Source: a virus
IMG/VR virus record: IMGVR_UViG_3300017963_000288
Location: 1 to 63,067 of that record
DNA length: 63,067 bases
Direction: 5' to 3' (one strand)
Part shown: one piece after another, positions 49,996 to 58,856 of the stretch
Layout: each line of letters starts with the position of its first letter
How positions within the stretch are numbered: the stretch's first letter is position 1
Notes under the pieces: model-generated
What the model saw: only the letters and a program-made list of their open reading frames with translations
Told to the model about the DNA's origin: nothing
The model's database searches: none
Position numbers and translations under genes: made by a program

Positions 49996-51011
49996 AAGTC
50001 CTGTTGATTTACGACCTCGACGGATGGGCTTTCCACCATATCGCATGTGGGCTACAAAGCTATGCGCCGGATTGGGTTGACGTTACCATCGCGTCGCACG
50101 AAGAATACTATGCCGACATCAGGGAACACAAACCGCGGGTGACAGCCTACGACGCTATACTTGCGATTTCACTCTGTACGGCACGCCCACGACTCCCTAA
50201 ACCGATCTGGATTGGGTTCGCCTGCCATTGCGGATTCAGTTATGACACGGAAACGCTCTACGATTTCCGGACCCTTGGCGTCAATCCTCGTCGATGCCGC
50301 AAAGCGGCATGGGCTTATGTGACGAATGAAGTGGACTGGATTTTCGCATGCAATTCACAAGTCGCAAACGCCTTTCGTGCATATGCTCCGCAGCGGGTAT
50401 CACTCCTGCCGCAGGGCATAGACACTGATTTGTTTACGCCCCGCCGCTGGCGCGAGCCTAAAACGGTACTTACAGCCGGGTGGTGTGGACAACCGGCACC
50501 GTGCAAGGGTCGCTCTCAAGTTTTGCGACCCCTGATAACCGCCCTCGGCCCCTCGTGGCGATGGCGGATCAATTCGAGAACGCATGGCACGGCTCTTAGT
50601 CCAGCGGAAATGGTAAAATGGTATCGCAATCTGGACTTGTTCGTCTGTACTAGCACGAGTGAAGGTGGCCCACTAACTCCGTTCGAGGCTGCGTCGTGTG
50701 GCGTCCCGGTCTTGTCAACGGACATCGGTAGCGTTCGTGATTGGAATCTCATCCACGATGTCGGCCTCATTCTGCCGGAATACAAGAACCACCGTGACGC
50801 AAAACGTGTCGTCACACTGGCGGTCGGCATCATGAACCATTGGCGACCAACCAGAGAATTATCTGAAACATTCCGGACGGACATCGTAGAATCGCGGTCA
50901 TGGAAAACCTTAGCTGCGCGATGGTTCGACGAAATAAAGAACGTCGTGGAACGTAAGCCGACGCTTCCTTGTGGGTTTGCCAAGGAATTGCGACGATTGA
51001 AAGTCAAATAA
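49992..51011 (+). CDS. GT4-like glycosyltransferase, tandem copy 3 of 3
   Basis: 339 residues from a GTG start (GTGA overlap). WCGQPAPCKGRSQVLRPL, EMVKWYRNLDLFV, SEGGPLTPFEAASCGVPVL. The start LIYDLDGWAFHHIACGLQSY aligns with copy 2. Confidence 0.88.
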   Translation: MKVLLIYDLDGWAFHHIACGLQSYAPDWVDVTIASHEEYYADIREHKPRVTAYDAILAISLCTARPRLPKPIWIGFACHCGFSYDTETLYDFRTLGVNPRRCRKAAWAYVTNEVDWIFACNSQVANAFRAYAPQRVSLLPQGIDTDLFTPRRWREPKTVLTAGWCGQPAPCKGRSQVLRPLITALGPSWRWRINSRTHGTALSPAEMVKWYRNLDLFVCTSTSEGGPLTPFEAASCGVPVLSTDIGSVRDWNLIHDVGLILPEYKNHRDAKRVVTLAVGIMNHWRPTRELSETFRTDIVESRSWKTLAARWFDEIKNVVERKPTLPCGFAKELRRLKVK

Positions 51012-51050
51012 ATAGCAACTGCGGTAAATGTCTTCACGAAAGGGTTGATG

Positions 51051-52019
51051 ATGAATCTTTTGGTGCTTTTCCCGCGTCAATTATGGACGCGAAAGCAGAG
51101 TCCAGTTCGCCGCCATGCGATTCTCGCTCTACAAAGGCACGACGATACAACCGTCAAGATCAGTGGGCAGGGGTGGCCCGACTGGCGGCATGACATCGAC
51201 GGGGGCTCGGTTGCGATGATCGAGCAACTGATGCCGGATGCCGATGCTGTTTTCTGGTACAAGCCGCTCGGGACCAGAGGAATCCCACCGCTGGATGATT
51301 CGCGAGCCGTAAGGGATCGGTGGTTGACGGTGGAATCCTTCAACGAGTGCTGGTGGCCGGACAATCGGGCAGAGCGTGAAGCGACGGAAGCGGGCACGTC
51401 GCTGGTGATCTGCCACCACGCAAACGACAAGCCGCAGTTTCGGACCTTACCGACGGTTCACATTCCGCATTGCGCCGAAAAGTCGATCTTCGCCAGGGCC
51501 GCGAAGCCTTGGAAGAAACGCGACATTGACGTTCTGCTTTGCGGAGTTCAGAGCCCAAGCATCTACCCACTTCGGGCTCGATGGTTGGAATTGTACCGCG
51601 CAAACAAACTGCCGGGACACGCAGTCCATTATGAGCGGCCGCCATACCGCGCGAAAGACCTCAATAAGTGCGACGAGTTGGTAGCCGAATACGCAACCAT
51701 GCTCGGCCGATCTAAGATTATCCTCGGTTGCACGTCGCGCTACAAATATCCGCTTGCGAGGTTTCCAGAAGCAGCGATGGCGGGTGCCGTCCATGTCAGC
51801 GATACGCCGGAGCAGGCCCCGGTTGGATACGATAAGATGATCTGCCCGGTCGATCCAGCCATGCCGGAAGCGATGCTCATCGAGACGGTGGTCGCGGCCC
51901 TGGATCAAGCCGCCTCGATGCAACCACAAGAGGTCGCAATGGAGTTGTTTACGCAGGAATGTTACGCGAGCCGTTTCCTCGGAGCAATAGATCGGTCACT
52001 CGCACAAGGGCCGCGATGA
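51051..52019 (+). CDS. glycosyltransferase-like protein
   Basis: 322 residues. The C-terminal third has the conserved GT-B pattern FPEAAMAGAVHVSDTPEQAPVG preceded by a strand LLCGVQSPSIYPLR. Likely the last glycosyltransferase of the island. AAAGGG lies six bases before the ATG at 51051. Confidence 0.75.
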   Translation: MNLLVLFPRQLWTRKQSPVRRHAILALQRHDDTTVKISGQGWPDWRHDIDGGSVAMIEQLMPDADAVFWYKPLGTRGIPPLDDSRAVRDRWLTVESFNECWWPDNRAEREATEAGTSLVICHHANDKPQFRTLPTVHIPHCAEKSIFARAAKPWKKRDIDVLLCGVQSPSIYPLRARWLELYRANKLPGHAVHYERPPYRAKDLNKCDELVAEYATMLGRSKIILGCTSRYKYPLARFPEAAMAGAVHVSDTPEQAPVGYDKMICPVDPAMPEAMLIETVVAALDQAASMQPQEVAMELFTQECYASRFLGAIDRSLAQGPR

Positions 52020-52564
52020 TGGTTACAAGACGCTCTGGCAGGACTGGCGAGATCGCTATTGACGGGCTCGCTGTTGCGCCCATTCACTCATGGCAGATCA
52101 AGCACGATGTCCCGACATTCGACGCGCACGCCCAAGAGAATTGGTCAACATTCTCATTCCAAAGAGGCCGCACGACTATTACCTGCGAGTTTCTTGTGCC
52201 AACTGCCGTCCTGAGTCAGTTCTGTGATGTCTGCGCACCGGGTGTTGTGGTTGACGTGCGATTGTATTGCTCAGACCAGAGTGACTACCATGGGGCATAT
52301 CGGGTCACAGATATTGAGGTTGAGGTTCAGGAACCGCCAGCACATCAGCGCGTGATATTGACTCTCGGTGAATCGCCGTCGATGACTTTGCCGCTCGGTA
52401 CGCCACTTGAGAGTTCCATTGTTTCCGTGCCGTCGAACGTCGCTTCTGTGTTACATGACGCTCTTTCCTCGGCGATGGCATCACAGCCACAACCGAAACC
52501 GAAACCGAAACCGAAACCGAAACCGAAGTTCACTCGGCAGATTGTGTTTGACGATGATGAGTAA
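52016..52564 (+). CDS. beta-rich phage protein with PK linker and acidic tail
   Basis: 182 residues. Residues 1-135 form a beta-rich domain (EIAIDGLAVAPIHSWQI and later FLVPTAVLSQF) like phage structural or adaptor modules. Residues 155-175 are a rigid repeat QPQPKPKPKPKPKPKF coded by ccgaaa units, leading to TRQIVFDDDE, the shared tail. The ATG lies in ATGATG over the stop of the previous gene. It is the last gene of the rightward run. Confidence 0.7.
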   Translation: MMVTRRSGRTGEIAIDGLAVAPIHSWQIKHDVPTFDAHAQENWSTFSFQRGRTTITCEFLVPTAVLSQFCDVCAPGVVVDVRLYCSDQSDYHGAYRVTDIEVEVQEPPAHQRVILTLGESPSMTLPLGTPLESSIVSVPSNVASVLHDALSSAMASQPQPKPKPKPKPKPKFTRQIVFDDDE

Positions 52565-52850
52565 GCCACGCCTCACACCCCGCAGGAAATCGGCCCTTCC
52601 AGCCGACCAAAGCCCAGAACCAGAAGTGGCGAGTTGAGCACCCTCGGTTCATCTTGGCGCAATTGCCGCTGGTGAAATGCTCGCAATCCTGGCAGATCGT
52701 GAACCGCCGCTCAATTTCCGGCATGTCGTAGAGCGTCTTCCCCGCCTCGACGGCTTCGGCTGCGCGGTATAGCGTCACGTCGCTGTACCGCGCTCCGCCG
52801 CTGAGAACCTCCGCCCGGTGACGAAGAAACCGTCGAGTTGAGTCATTCAT
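52530..52850 (-). CDS. hypothetical protein with Cys motif
   Basis: 106 residues. CQDCEHFTSGNCAKMNRGC (near 53-71) could bind zinc or an iron-sulfur cluster; similar small proteins end the tail gene runs of several planctomycete phages as I remember them. It converges on the rightward gene and overlaps its end by 35 bases. The start is coupled (ATGA). Confidence 0.6.
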   Translation of the reverse strand: MNDSTRRFLRHRAEVLSGGARYSDVTLYRAAEAVEAGKTLYDMPEIERRFTICQDCEHFTSGNCAKMNRGCSTRHFWFWALVGWKGRFPAGCEAWLTHHRQTQSAE

Positions 52851-53449
52851 GTCGCTGTAATGGTACAGGTAGCGGAGGAAAAGTCACACGCCGTCATGGT
52901 ATCGGTCAGCGGATCGTATGTCAGTGTTTCGTCGCTCAAACTACAATCGGGCTTACTAGCCCATTCTTTGTAGAAATCGACGGTGGTCGTTGCGCAATGC
53001 TCGCTGTAAAGCGCGGCCTGGACAAAGACGCCATAATTCCCCAGAAGCGTATACCAGAGAACCTGGACCAGATAGCTTTGCGCGCCGCACCCGCCTCCGC
53101 AATCGTGTCCGGGGGTATCATAATCGCCTGCGCCGGGACCGGGGAAGTACATAAGACAGTTATTGACTGGTTCATCTGTACTAGGGATGCAAGGAAAGGT
53201 GTCATTCCAATAGCCGGTGCAATAAGCGGCAGTTCCGCACGTTCCGTTCGCAACACCTGAAAACGTCACATTGTAGCCGTCAGGCATCCCGCCAGTACAG
53301 TAATCACAAGGCGGCCCACCCTCACAACAGCACGGGTAGCCGTAGCCATACTCGCGAAAGATTGGAAGCCGTCGCCGGTCGCGACGTGGCCGGAAATCGA
53401 GCGGATCGCCGGGCTTCCATAATGTCTTGTCTGGCGTCCATAGAGTCAT
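52847..53449 (-). CDS. cysteine-rich tail-tip protein
   Basis: 200 residues with about 20 Cys. Strings such as YPCCCEGGPPCDYC and NVTFSGVANGTCGTAAYC repeat a fold common in planctomycete and phage tail proteins (VTFSG-x-x-x-x-C). Disulfide-linked, extracellular-type protein, probably at the tail tip or as a receptor binder. Coupled (ATGA) on both sides. Confidence 0.68.
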   Translation of the reverse strand: MTLWTPDKTLWKPGDPLDFRPRRDRRRLPIFREYGYGYPCCCEGGPPCDYCTGGMPDGYNVTFSGVANGTCGTAAYCTGYWNDTFPCIPSTDEPVNNCLMYFPGPGAGDYDTPGHDCGGGCGAQSYLVQVLWYTLLGNYGVFVQAALYSEHCATTTVDFYKEWASKPDCSLSDETLTYDPLTDTMTACDFSSATCTITAT

Positions 53450-54402
53450 GCCGGGCAGGGACCAACGAACGTGTCCCAGTCCTCCTGTTCATCATTCCAG
53501 CCGAGAATCACAACAGCGTTATTGTCAAGTTCGCCGTCGGCCTGATTATTTGCCTCCGTTGGAGCGGTCCCGTCCGAACTCATAAAGAGTGCGGTGTCCA
53601 CCGGCTGCATGATAGTCACATTGTCGATATTGTAGGTCGCATCTGTATCGGCAACCCCACCGGCCTCGTTTACTAGGGCTCGGATCATCGTGGCGTGTGG
53701 TTGCAGTTTTTCAATCTCCCAAAGTTGGGAGTCGCCGAAATACCGAGCGCGGCCTCGCGACCCAGCGCACACCCCAGCGTTCCTCGCACGGCCACGAAAC
53801 TCAGAGTGACGATCATAAACCTCGAACTCGATGTTCGTGTTTGGCGTGAGGGTGCCTGACAAATCTTCAAGTAGGTAGGCCGTCGCTTGCCCCCCTGGCG
53901 CAAGCGTATCCTTCAACTCGAACCGCCACACACTCAAAGGCGGAGCGAGTGATTCCCAGCGGCCCGATTGGCGAGATAAACCGGCAATTATTCGGTCATT
54001 GTTTCCACATCGCGCAATCCCGATGCCGATGCCATCATCGTTGCGAAAACAATTGGGTAGATAGATCGTCGGTGCATGGTCCGTAAATTCTTGGTAGGTA
54101 TATTCCGTTGGGTGGTAGCGGACAACTCGACAATTCTCAACCCATGGGACATCCGGTTCTGACGCACTACCAGCGGTGCGAGTTGGGTCGGGCCATTGCA
54201 CCGCCTCAGTCAACTCGAATGTGGCGACGCGCGAATAACCAGACCCTTTGACTGTAATTCCACCGGGACCGGCGCCGACAGTAATACCGCCCGCCCCCGT
54301 CGCCTTGCTTGCCATTTCGGCTTGCGACATGGCATCATTCATGCCGCTGGCTGATGTTTCGGACCACCGCTGTCCACGGTGGAATCGCGGCAGCTTCTTC
54401 AT
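53446..54402 (-). CDS. tail protein (central fibre or tip)
   Basis: 318 residues. N-terminal 60 residues are Gly/Ala-rich (GAGGITVGAGPGGITV), then a beta-rich body with LPPLSVWRFELKDTLAPGGQATA, a string I recall from tail proteins of planctomycete phages. Likely structural by position. Confidence 0.65.
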   Translation of the reverse strand: MKKLPRFHRGQRWSETSASGMNDAMSQAEMASKATGAGGITVGAGPGGITVKGSGYSRVATFELTEAVQWPDPTRTAGSASEPDVPWVENCRVVRYHPTEYTYQEFTDHAPTIYLPNCFRNDDGIGIGIARCGNNDRIIAGLSRQSGRWESLAPPLSVWRFELKDTLAPGGQATAYLLEDLSGTLTPNTNIEFEVYDRHSEFRGRARNAGVCAGSRGRARYFGDSQLWEIEKLQPHATMIRALVNEAGGVADTDATYNIDNVTIMQPVDTALFMSSDGTAPTEANNQADGELDNNAVVILGWNDEQEDWDTFVGPCPA

Positions 54403-54404
54403 TG

Positions 54405-55259
54405 TTACTCCGCAATAGCGGCAAAGTTGAACAGTTCCGTCAAGTCCTCGGCGGGATAGACTTGCGTTTCGCCTGTCTCTGCGTTTTCAATTCGCTGCCA
54501 TGGCACGGCCGCGCCGGGACGGTAGAAGTGGTTCCAACCGATCCCACTCGTGAGAACCCCGCCATCTTTATAGGAAATGTTTTTCTCTATAAACTCGTAA
54601 TGAATCGTATAGATCGGCCACCCATCCGTGTCATACACCCTATTTGACCCATACCCGGCGAACATGATCGTCTCCGCCACGCAACCAAAAATGGTGGCGT
54701 TGTTTGTACAACCGATCAGTTTGTGCATTGCAGCGAATGGTGGCTCTACGACGTTATCCCATGTCAGACGATGCGTTGTCGTCGGAATCTTAATACCGAC
54801 TTCCACATTATCCGGTAGCGGGTCTTTCGGCGCGGTCGCCCAAACGAACCCATGACTGGGTATCGTCATCATTTCGACGGACGATTCCATGTCATGCGTT
54901 AGGTAAGTGCCAGCGGGCGTATCAGGGTCGGTGTCGTCCTGGCCATTCGCCTCAAGTAATTTGCCTGTGTATGTTAGGATCGCTTTGCGGAACTCATAAA
55001 CGGTTCCGCTTACGGGTGGTTTTTCCGGTTCCCAATGGTCGAAATTCAGGCCGGTTAGTATCATCCAATTGTGTTCCGGGTGACGAACCTTCTGCGTGAT
55101 ACGGAACCCTTGCCCGGCGACGAAGGTCGCACCAAGTAAATCCTCCATTAAGTTCTGTATGTCACTACCTGCAATCTTGATTTCACGAGTCGCTGTGGCG
55201 GCGCCACCGTTCCATGTTGGGCCAGTTCGCCGCAACTCGTCAAGTATGGTCGCCGTCAT
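54405..55259 (-). CDS. tail protein downstream of tape measure
   Basis: 284 residues, beta-rich; position right after the tape measure suggests a distal tail or baseplate-hub protein. No motif certain. Gap to the next gene is two bases. Confidence 0.6.
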   Translation of the reverse strand: MTATILDELRRTGPTWNGGAATATREIKIAGSDIQNLMEDLLGATFVAGQGFRITQKVRHPEHNWMILTGLNFDHWEPEKPPVSGTVYEFRKAILTYTGKLLEANGQDDTDPDTPAGTYLTHDMESSVEMMTIPSHGFVWATAPKDPLPDNVEVGIKIPTTTHRLTWDNVVEPPFAAMHKLIGCTNNATIFGCVAETIMFAGYGSNRVYDTDGWPIYTIHYEFIEKNISYKDGGVLTSGIGWNHFYRPGAAVPWQRIENAETGETQVYPAEDLTELFNFAAIAE

Positions 55260-55265
55260 ATCGTG

Positions 55266-57491
55266 CTACTCCTGCATGCCGCTAGATTCGGTAGCGGTGT
55301 TTTTCGCAATCGCCTTGAGCATATCGAGTTTTCTTGCGTCGGCAGTCTGTGCTTCTTTGGCGAGACGCAACTTCTCTTTGTCACGGGTTTCCGCAGCGGG
55401 AGGAACGAGATTCGTCTGGATCGCACGCGAGAACTCTTGCAGACCGGAAAACCCAACTTGACGAGCGCTGCCTGTTGTTGACTCCATTGCTTGGATAGAT
55501 TTGTCTCGCGTTGCCATGCGTCTCTGAATCGCCGCCATTTCTGCCTTGTCGAACTCGGATAACATAGGTTGTTCGGCGTAATGTTCAGCGAACGCACGAT
55601 CCATAGTTGCACCGAAGCCACCTCGTTTCGCCGCACGACGCCTTTCAATATAGGCGGCTTGTTGACTCGCACGCAACGCCTGTTTCTGGTCTGCGGACAT
55701 CGCCGGGGCTTTGTGGGTTTGACCCGACGTGTAGTTCGTGGCGAACGGATACTCCGGTGTACCTGTACCACCGAATTGCGACCGTAAATCGCGATTCACG
55801 CGACCCAACTCGCGATCAACCATCGTTAATTCTTTGCGAGCTTCCTTTTTCATCGACTCCCTGATATTGCCGCCAATCTTTTCCGGCGTGTTCCAATAGA
55901 ATGCCAGTTGTTCTTTCGCACTCGGCCCTTCTGACTCGTATCGCTTAACTTTAAGTTCAGCGAGCCGCTTGCGTTTGCCGAGTTCCGCACGTAGATTCAT
56001 CATGTTGTTGAATCGTTTTTTCACTTTCTCTGGATCGTCGGGGTCACTTTCCTTTTGTGCTGCCTTGCGTAACCGCTCTAACTTGATCTGTTCTTTCGTC
56101 GCCTTGTTTAGGCCGAGCATTGCGCTGATGTTGTCTTTCAAGACATCGACGAAATCTCGCCCGGTCAGTTTGGCTTCTACCCACGCACCACCCAACGCCG
56201 TCACGGCGGCCGTTAATGCGATGACAGCCACAACCGCCGGGTTAATCGACGCGCCGCCCAAAAGCCCAATCAATACTTTCATTACTGCCGCCACTTTTGG
56301 CATGGCGATCAATAACAGCAATACCTTTCCGGTCAACGCTGCGGTACTTAACGCATTACGGACAGAAGCCTCGTCCCACGCGGCCAGTCCACGAGCCCAC
56401 TCTTGGACCCATTTCACGACACCACGCAACGCTGGAATCATCATTTCGCCGAACGTAATCGCGGCGCTTTCGACCGCTGACTTCATTATGATGAACTGGC
56501 CTTGTAGGGTATTGAGTTGTGTTTCAGCAATCCGCTTCGCCGTCCCACCAGCATCCCGCAGCGATGACTCGAACCGTTTGATTTGTGAGCCACCTTGCTC
56601 CATCAAAGCCATAAAGCCAGATACGGCGCGAATACCGGCAATCTGGCCGATGGCGGCGTTTTTCTCGACCTCACCCATGTTTTCGGTAGCGGCTGTCACC
56701 TCGTCGATAATGTCGCCGAGATGTTTCAGTTTACCCGTTGAATCCTTGACATCCACACCCAGCGCTTTGAGTTGGTCACCGACAGCACCGGGCTGAATCT
56801 GCAATCGCAGGAGCATATTACGCAAGGCCGTTCCGGCCATCTGCCCTTGAATGCCGGCGTTTGACATCACTTGAATCGCTGCCGTCAGTTCTTCAATGTC
56901 TTTTCCGGAAGATTTACCGATTGGCCCAACGTATTTCATCGCATCGCCGAGCATCACGAGGTCTGTGTTCGACGTAGTAAACGCTTTTGTTAACACGTCC
57001 ACTGTATGCGTGAGGTCTTTTGCTTCGATCCCCATTCCGGCCATGATTTTTGCGGTGATGTCGGCCGCTTGTGCGACATCCATCTGTCCGGCTGCGGCGA
57101 GGTCGAGCGTGGCGGGCATCGCCGTCATAATCTTGTCTGACTTGAAACCAGCCAAAGCGAAGAACCCCATCGCCTGTGATGCCTGCCGTGCCGTGTAGAC
57201 GGTTGTTGCCCCAAGTTCCTTCGCTTGCGCCGACATGGCGTCGAACGCCGACCCTGTTTCACCAGTCAGCGCCTTGACCCGCGCCATGCCTTGCTCGAAG
57301 CCAGCGGCCACCTTTGCGATGGCTCCGAAACCGGCCGTACCGAGCAATAGGGCGATCTTCGCCTTGTTCGCCACGACCTGCATCTTCTGGATTCCGGTTG
57401 TGAAATGCGCATGTACCGACGCCATGCCAGCCTTGAATCCTTTTTGGTCGACGAAGATATAAGCGAACGCCTCGCCCAGTTTGATTGGCAT
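55266..57491 (-). CDS. tail tape measure protein
   Basis: 741 residues. TP901/PhageMin_Tail-like N-terminal region (AQAADITAKIMAGMGIEA, GKSSGKDIEELTAAIQVMSN) and helix-rich remainder; membrane-like helices near 395-445 (LLLLIAMPKVAAVMKVLIGLL). At about 0.15 nm per residue the tail would be near 110 nm, as in siphoviruses. GGAGG seven bases before the ATG. Confidence 0.93.
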   Translation of the reverse strand: MPIKLGEAFAYIFVDQKGFKAGMASVHAHFTTGIQKMQVVANKAKIALLLGTAGFGAIAKVAAGFEQGMARVKALTGETGSAFDAMSAQAKELGATTVYTARQASQAMGFFALAGFKSDKIMTAMPATLDLAAAGQMDVAQAADITAKIMAGMGIEAKDLTHTVDVLTKAFTTSNTDLVMLGDAMKYVGPIGKSSGKDIEELTAAIQVMSNAGIQGQMAGTALRNMLLRLQIQPGAVGDQLKALGVDVKDSTGKLKHLGDIIDEVTAATENMGEVEKNAAIGQIAGIRAVSGFMALMEQGGSQIKRFESSLRDAGGTAKRIAETQLNTLQGQFIIMKSAVESAAITFGEMMIPALRGVVKWVQEWARGLAAWDEASVRNALSTAALTGKVLLLLIAMPKVAAVMKVLIGLLGGASINPAVVAVIALTAAVTALGGAWVEAKLTGRDFVDVLKDNISAMLGLNKATKEQIKLERLRKAAQKESDPDDPEKVKKRFNNMMNLRAELGKRKRLAELKVKRYESEGPSAKEQLAFYWNTPEKIGGNIRESMKKEARKELTMVDRELGRVNRDLRSQFGGTGTPEYPFATNYTSGQTHKAPAMSADQKQALRASQQAAYIERRRAAKRGGFGATMDRAFAEHYAEQPMLSEFDKAEMAAIQRRMATRDKSIQAMESTTGSARQVGFSGLQEFSRAIQTNLVPPAAETRDKEKLRLAKEAQTADARKLDMLKAIAKNTATESSGMQE

Positions 57492-57504
57492 GCTTATCCT
57501 CCAG

Positions 57505-57747
57505 TTATGGCTTCTTGCGATTCCCTTTCCGTCGTCGCTTTTTCAACCACTTGCGCTTCAGTTCCGCCCATTCACTACCACCAACAACCCGCACACCAGG
57601 ACCAAGGTCTTTTTCCTCGGCCAAGTACGTGCGTATCTGGTACAGTGTCATCTTGCCGACTTGTGCGGCCGTGAACCCGTAATCTTCGCCCAACCGTCTT
57701 AGGATTCGCCGCCAGGGGAAGGCTCGCTCGTCGTCTGGCCCTCCCCC
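57505..57747 (-). CDS. tail assembly chaperone T-domain (made by -1 frameshift)
   Basis: The frame -1 to the G gene reads GGGGPDDERAFPWRRILRRL, then GEDYGFTAAQVGKMTLYQIR and a basic end. The PW-x-R-I-L...MTLYQIR pattern is that of the T part of tail chaperones. It has no own start with a ribosome site; the ATG at 57693 lies inside it. It is expected as a fusion to the G gene. Confidence 0.75.
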   Translation of the reverse strand, partial: GGGPDDERAFPWRRILRRLGEDYGFTAAQVGKMTLYQIRTYLAEEKDLGPGVRVVGGSEWAELKRKWLKKRRRKGNRKKP

Positions 57748-58319
57748 GCCGTCGAGGGCGGCAAGTTCGGGCCAGTCGAGTTTCCCAAGCCATCCTCACC
57801 GGACGGGCGTCCGAGGTCCGCCTGTATTCGATCAACGAGCAAAGATTCTGCCGCGTCCGCCGCCTCTTGCCCCGTTAACGTCGTGTTTTTCATCACGCTT
57901 TTCAGTACGCCCTCGAACTCGGTCATTATATCGGCCAAGAGCGTTTCCGGCGTAATGGTCTTACATGAACCGAGTGGATTCTCACTGTCATAGTCGGGAT
58001 CGTTGTGCCGCAATTGGACCCACGCCACATAGGCCATCCCTCGCAACGAGTCCATCCAATCGCTCAACTCTTGTCGCGTGATTGACTTCGCATGACACCG
58101 CTGTGCCATTGCGACTTCAAGTATTTGTTTCACGACAACGGGATCATCGCCAACTAAGGCGAGCATTTCCTTTGCCGCAACGAGTGGATTTTCTCGCAAC
58201 GACAATAGATGGTCCTCGAACTCCGCATAATGCTCCGCAATGCGGGGCCGCACCGTGTAATCCTTGCCAGCCAAACCAATCTTTGTTGGCGAGGCAAACG
58301 CGCGGTGTGCACCGTCCAT
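57699..58319 (-). CDS. tail assembly chaperone G-domain
   Basis: 206 residues, between tail tube and tape measure, where lambda-type G/GT chaperones lie. Helical; flexible C-terminus (GEGQTTSEPSPGGES). GGAGGAAGG before the ATG. Confidence 0.8.
   Translation of the reverse strand: MDGAHRAFASPTKIGLAGKDYTVRPRIAEHYAEFEDHLLSLRENPLVAAKEMLALVGDDPVVVKQILEVAMAQRCHAKSITRQELSDWMDSLRGMAYVAWVQLRHNDPDYDSENPLGSCKTITPETLLADIMTEFEGVLKSVMKNTTLTGQEAADAAESLLVDRIQADLGRPSGEDGLGNSTGPNLPPSTAGEGQTTSEPSPGGES
57715..57749 (-). other. candidate -1 frameshift region
   Basis: In the G frame the end reads ACG GCG GGG GAG GGC, a five-G run (57743-57747), and GAG CCT TCC CCT (57715-57726). Slipping back one base at either moves ribosomes into the T frame. 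Which site is used is not clear. Confidence 0.55.
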
Positions 58320-58364
58320 TGTTCCTTCCTCCGGGGTTTAGGTAGTATGGTCGAGGAATCGAAC

Positions 58365-58766
58365 TTACGACGGGTCGGTGATTGTTCCGTGCGATTGCCA
58401 ACTTGCGGTCCAACGCAACGGATCCCCTGATGCGGCATCGACCGAAACCTGGAAGTCGGTGATTTCGGCGTTTAGGGTATAGAACCGTGCATCGCCTCCC
58501 GTGACAGTCGAAAGGTACAGTTCCAGATCGTAATTCGTGCCCACGGCGAGTTCGTCCTCGGCCGGGTCATCAAAATCGTAAGGGCCTTCCATTGTGCCGG
58601 TCGCTCCGATGGCACCAGTAGACGAATACTTGTAACCACCGCTTCCGAACGTGGGAAAATGACCGCTGTCTGCCGCCAGTGTCATATCCCATTTGTCTGC
58701 ATAGGCCAACACGTTCGCGCCAGCCTTGACGCGGCCATATTTGCCGGTCCTATAATCGTTTGACAT
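58365..58766 (-). CDS. major tail tube protein
   Basis: 133 residues, beta-rich with a Gly-rich middle (SGGYKYSSTGAIGATGTMEG) and a last strand pair RWTASWQSHGTITD. Position before the chaperone and size match tail tube proteins. A strong terminator stands just upstream, so its transcript either reads through or starts in the gap. Confidence 0.75.
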   Translation of the reverse strand: MSNDYRTGKYGRVKAGANVLAYADKWDMTLAADSGHFPTFGSGGYKYSSTGAIGATGTMEGPYDFDDPAEDELAVGTNYDLELYLSTVTGGDARFYTLNAEITDFQVSVDAASGDPLRWTASWQSHGTITDPS

Positions 58767-58777
58767 TCTCCACCTCC

Positions 58778-58812
58778 AAAAAAAAGGACCTGCTCCGTTT
58801 GGAGTCAGGTCC
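58778..58812 (-). terminator. strong intrinsic terminator inside the tail operon
   Basis: Minus strand: GGACCTG-A-CTCC, loop AAAC, GGAG-CAGGTCC (11 bp with one bulge), then eight T. It lies between the 58857 gene and the tail-tube gene. Confidence 0.88.
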
Positions 58813-58856
58813 AGTTGCTCTGGTACCCAAGCACAAGGGTCTGCGGTACTTTGGTG

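Noticed and set aside
58340-58375. T-arm-like string GTTCGATTCC on the minus strand
   Set aside because: The flanks cannot form a T-stem and part of it is coding; not a tRNA.
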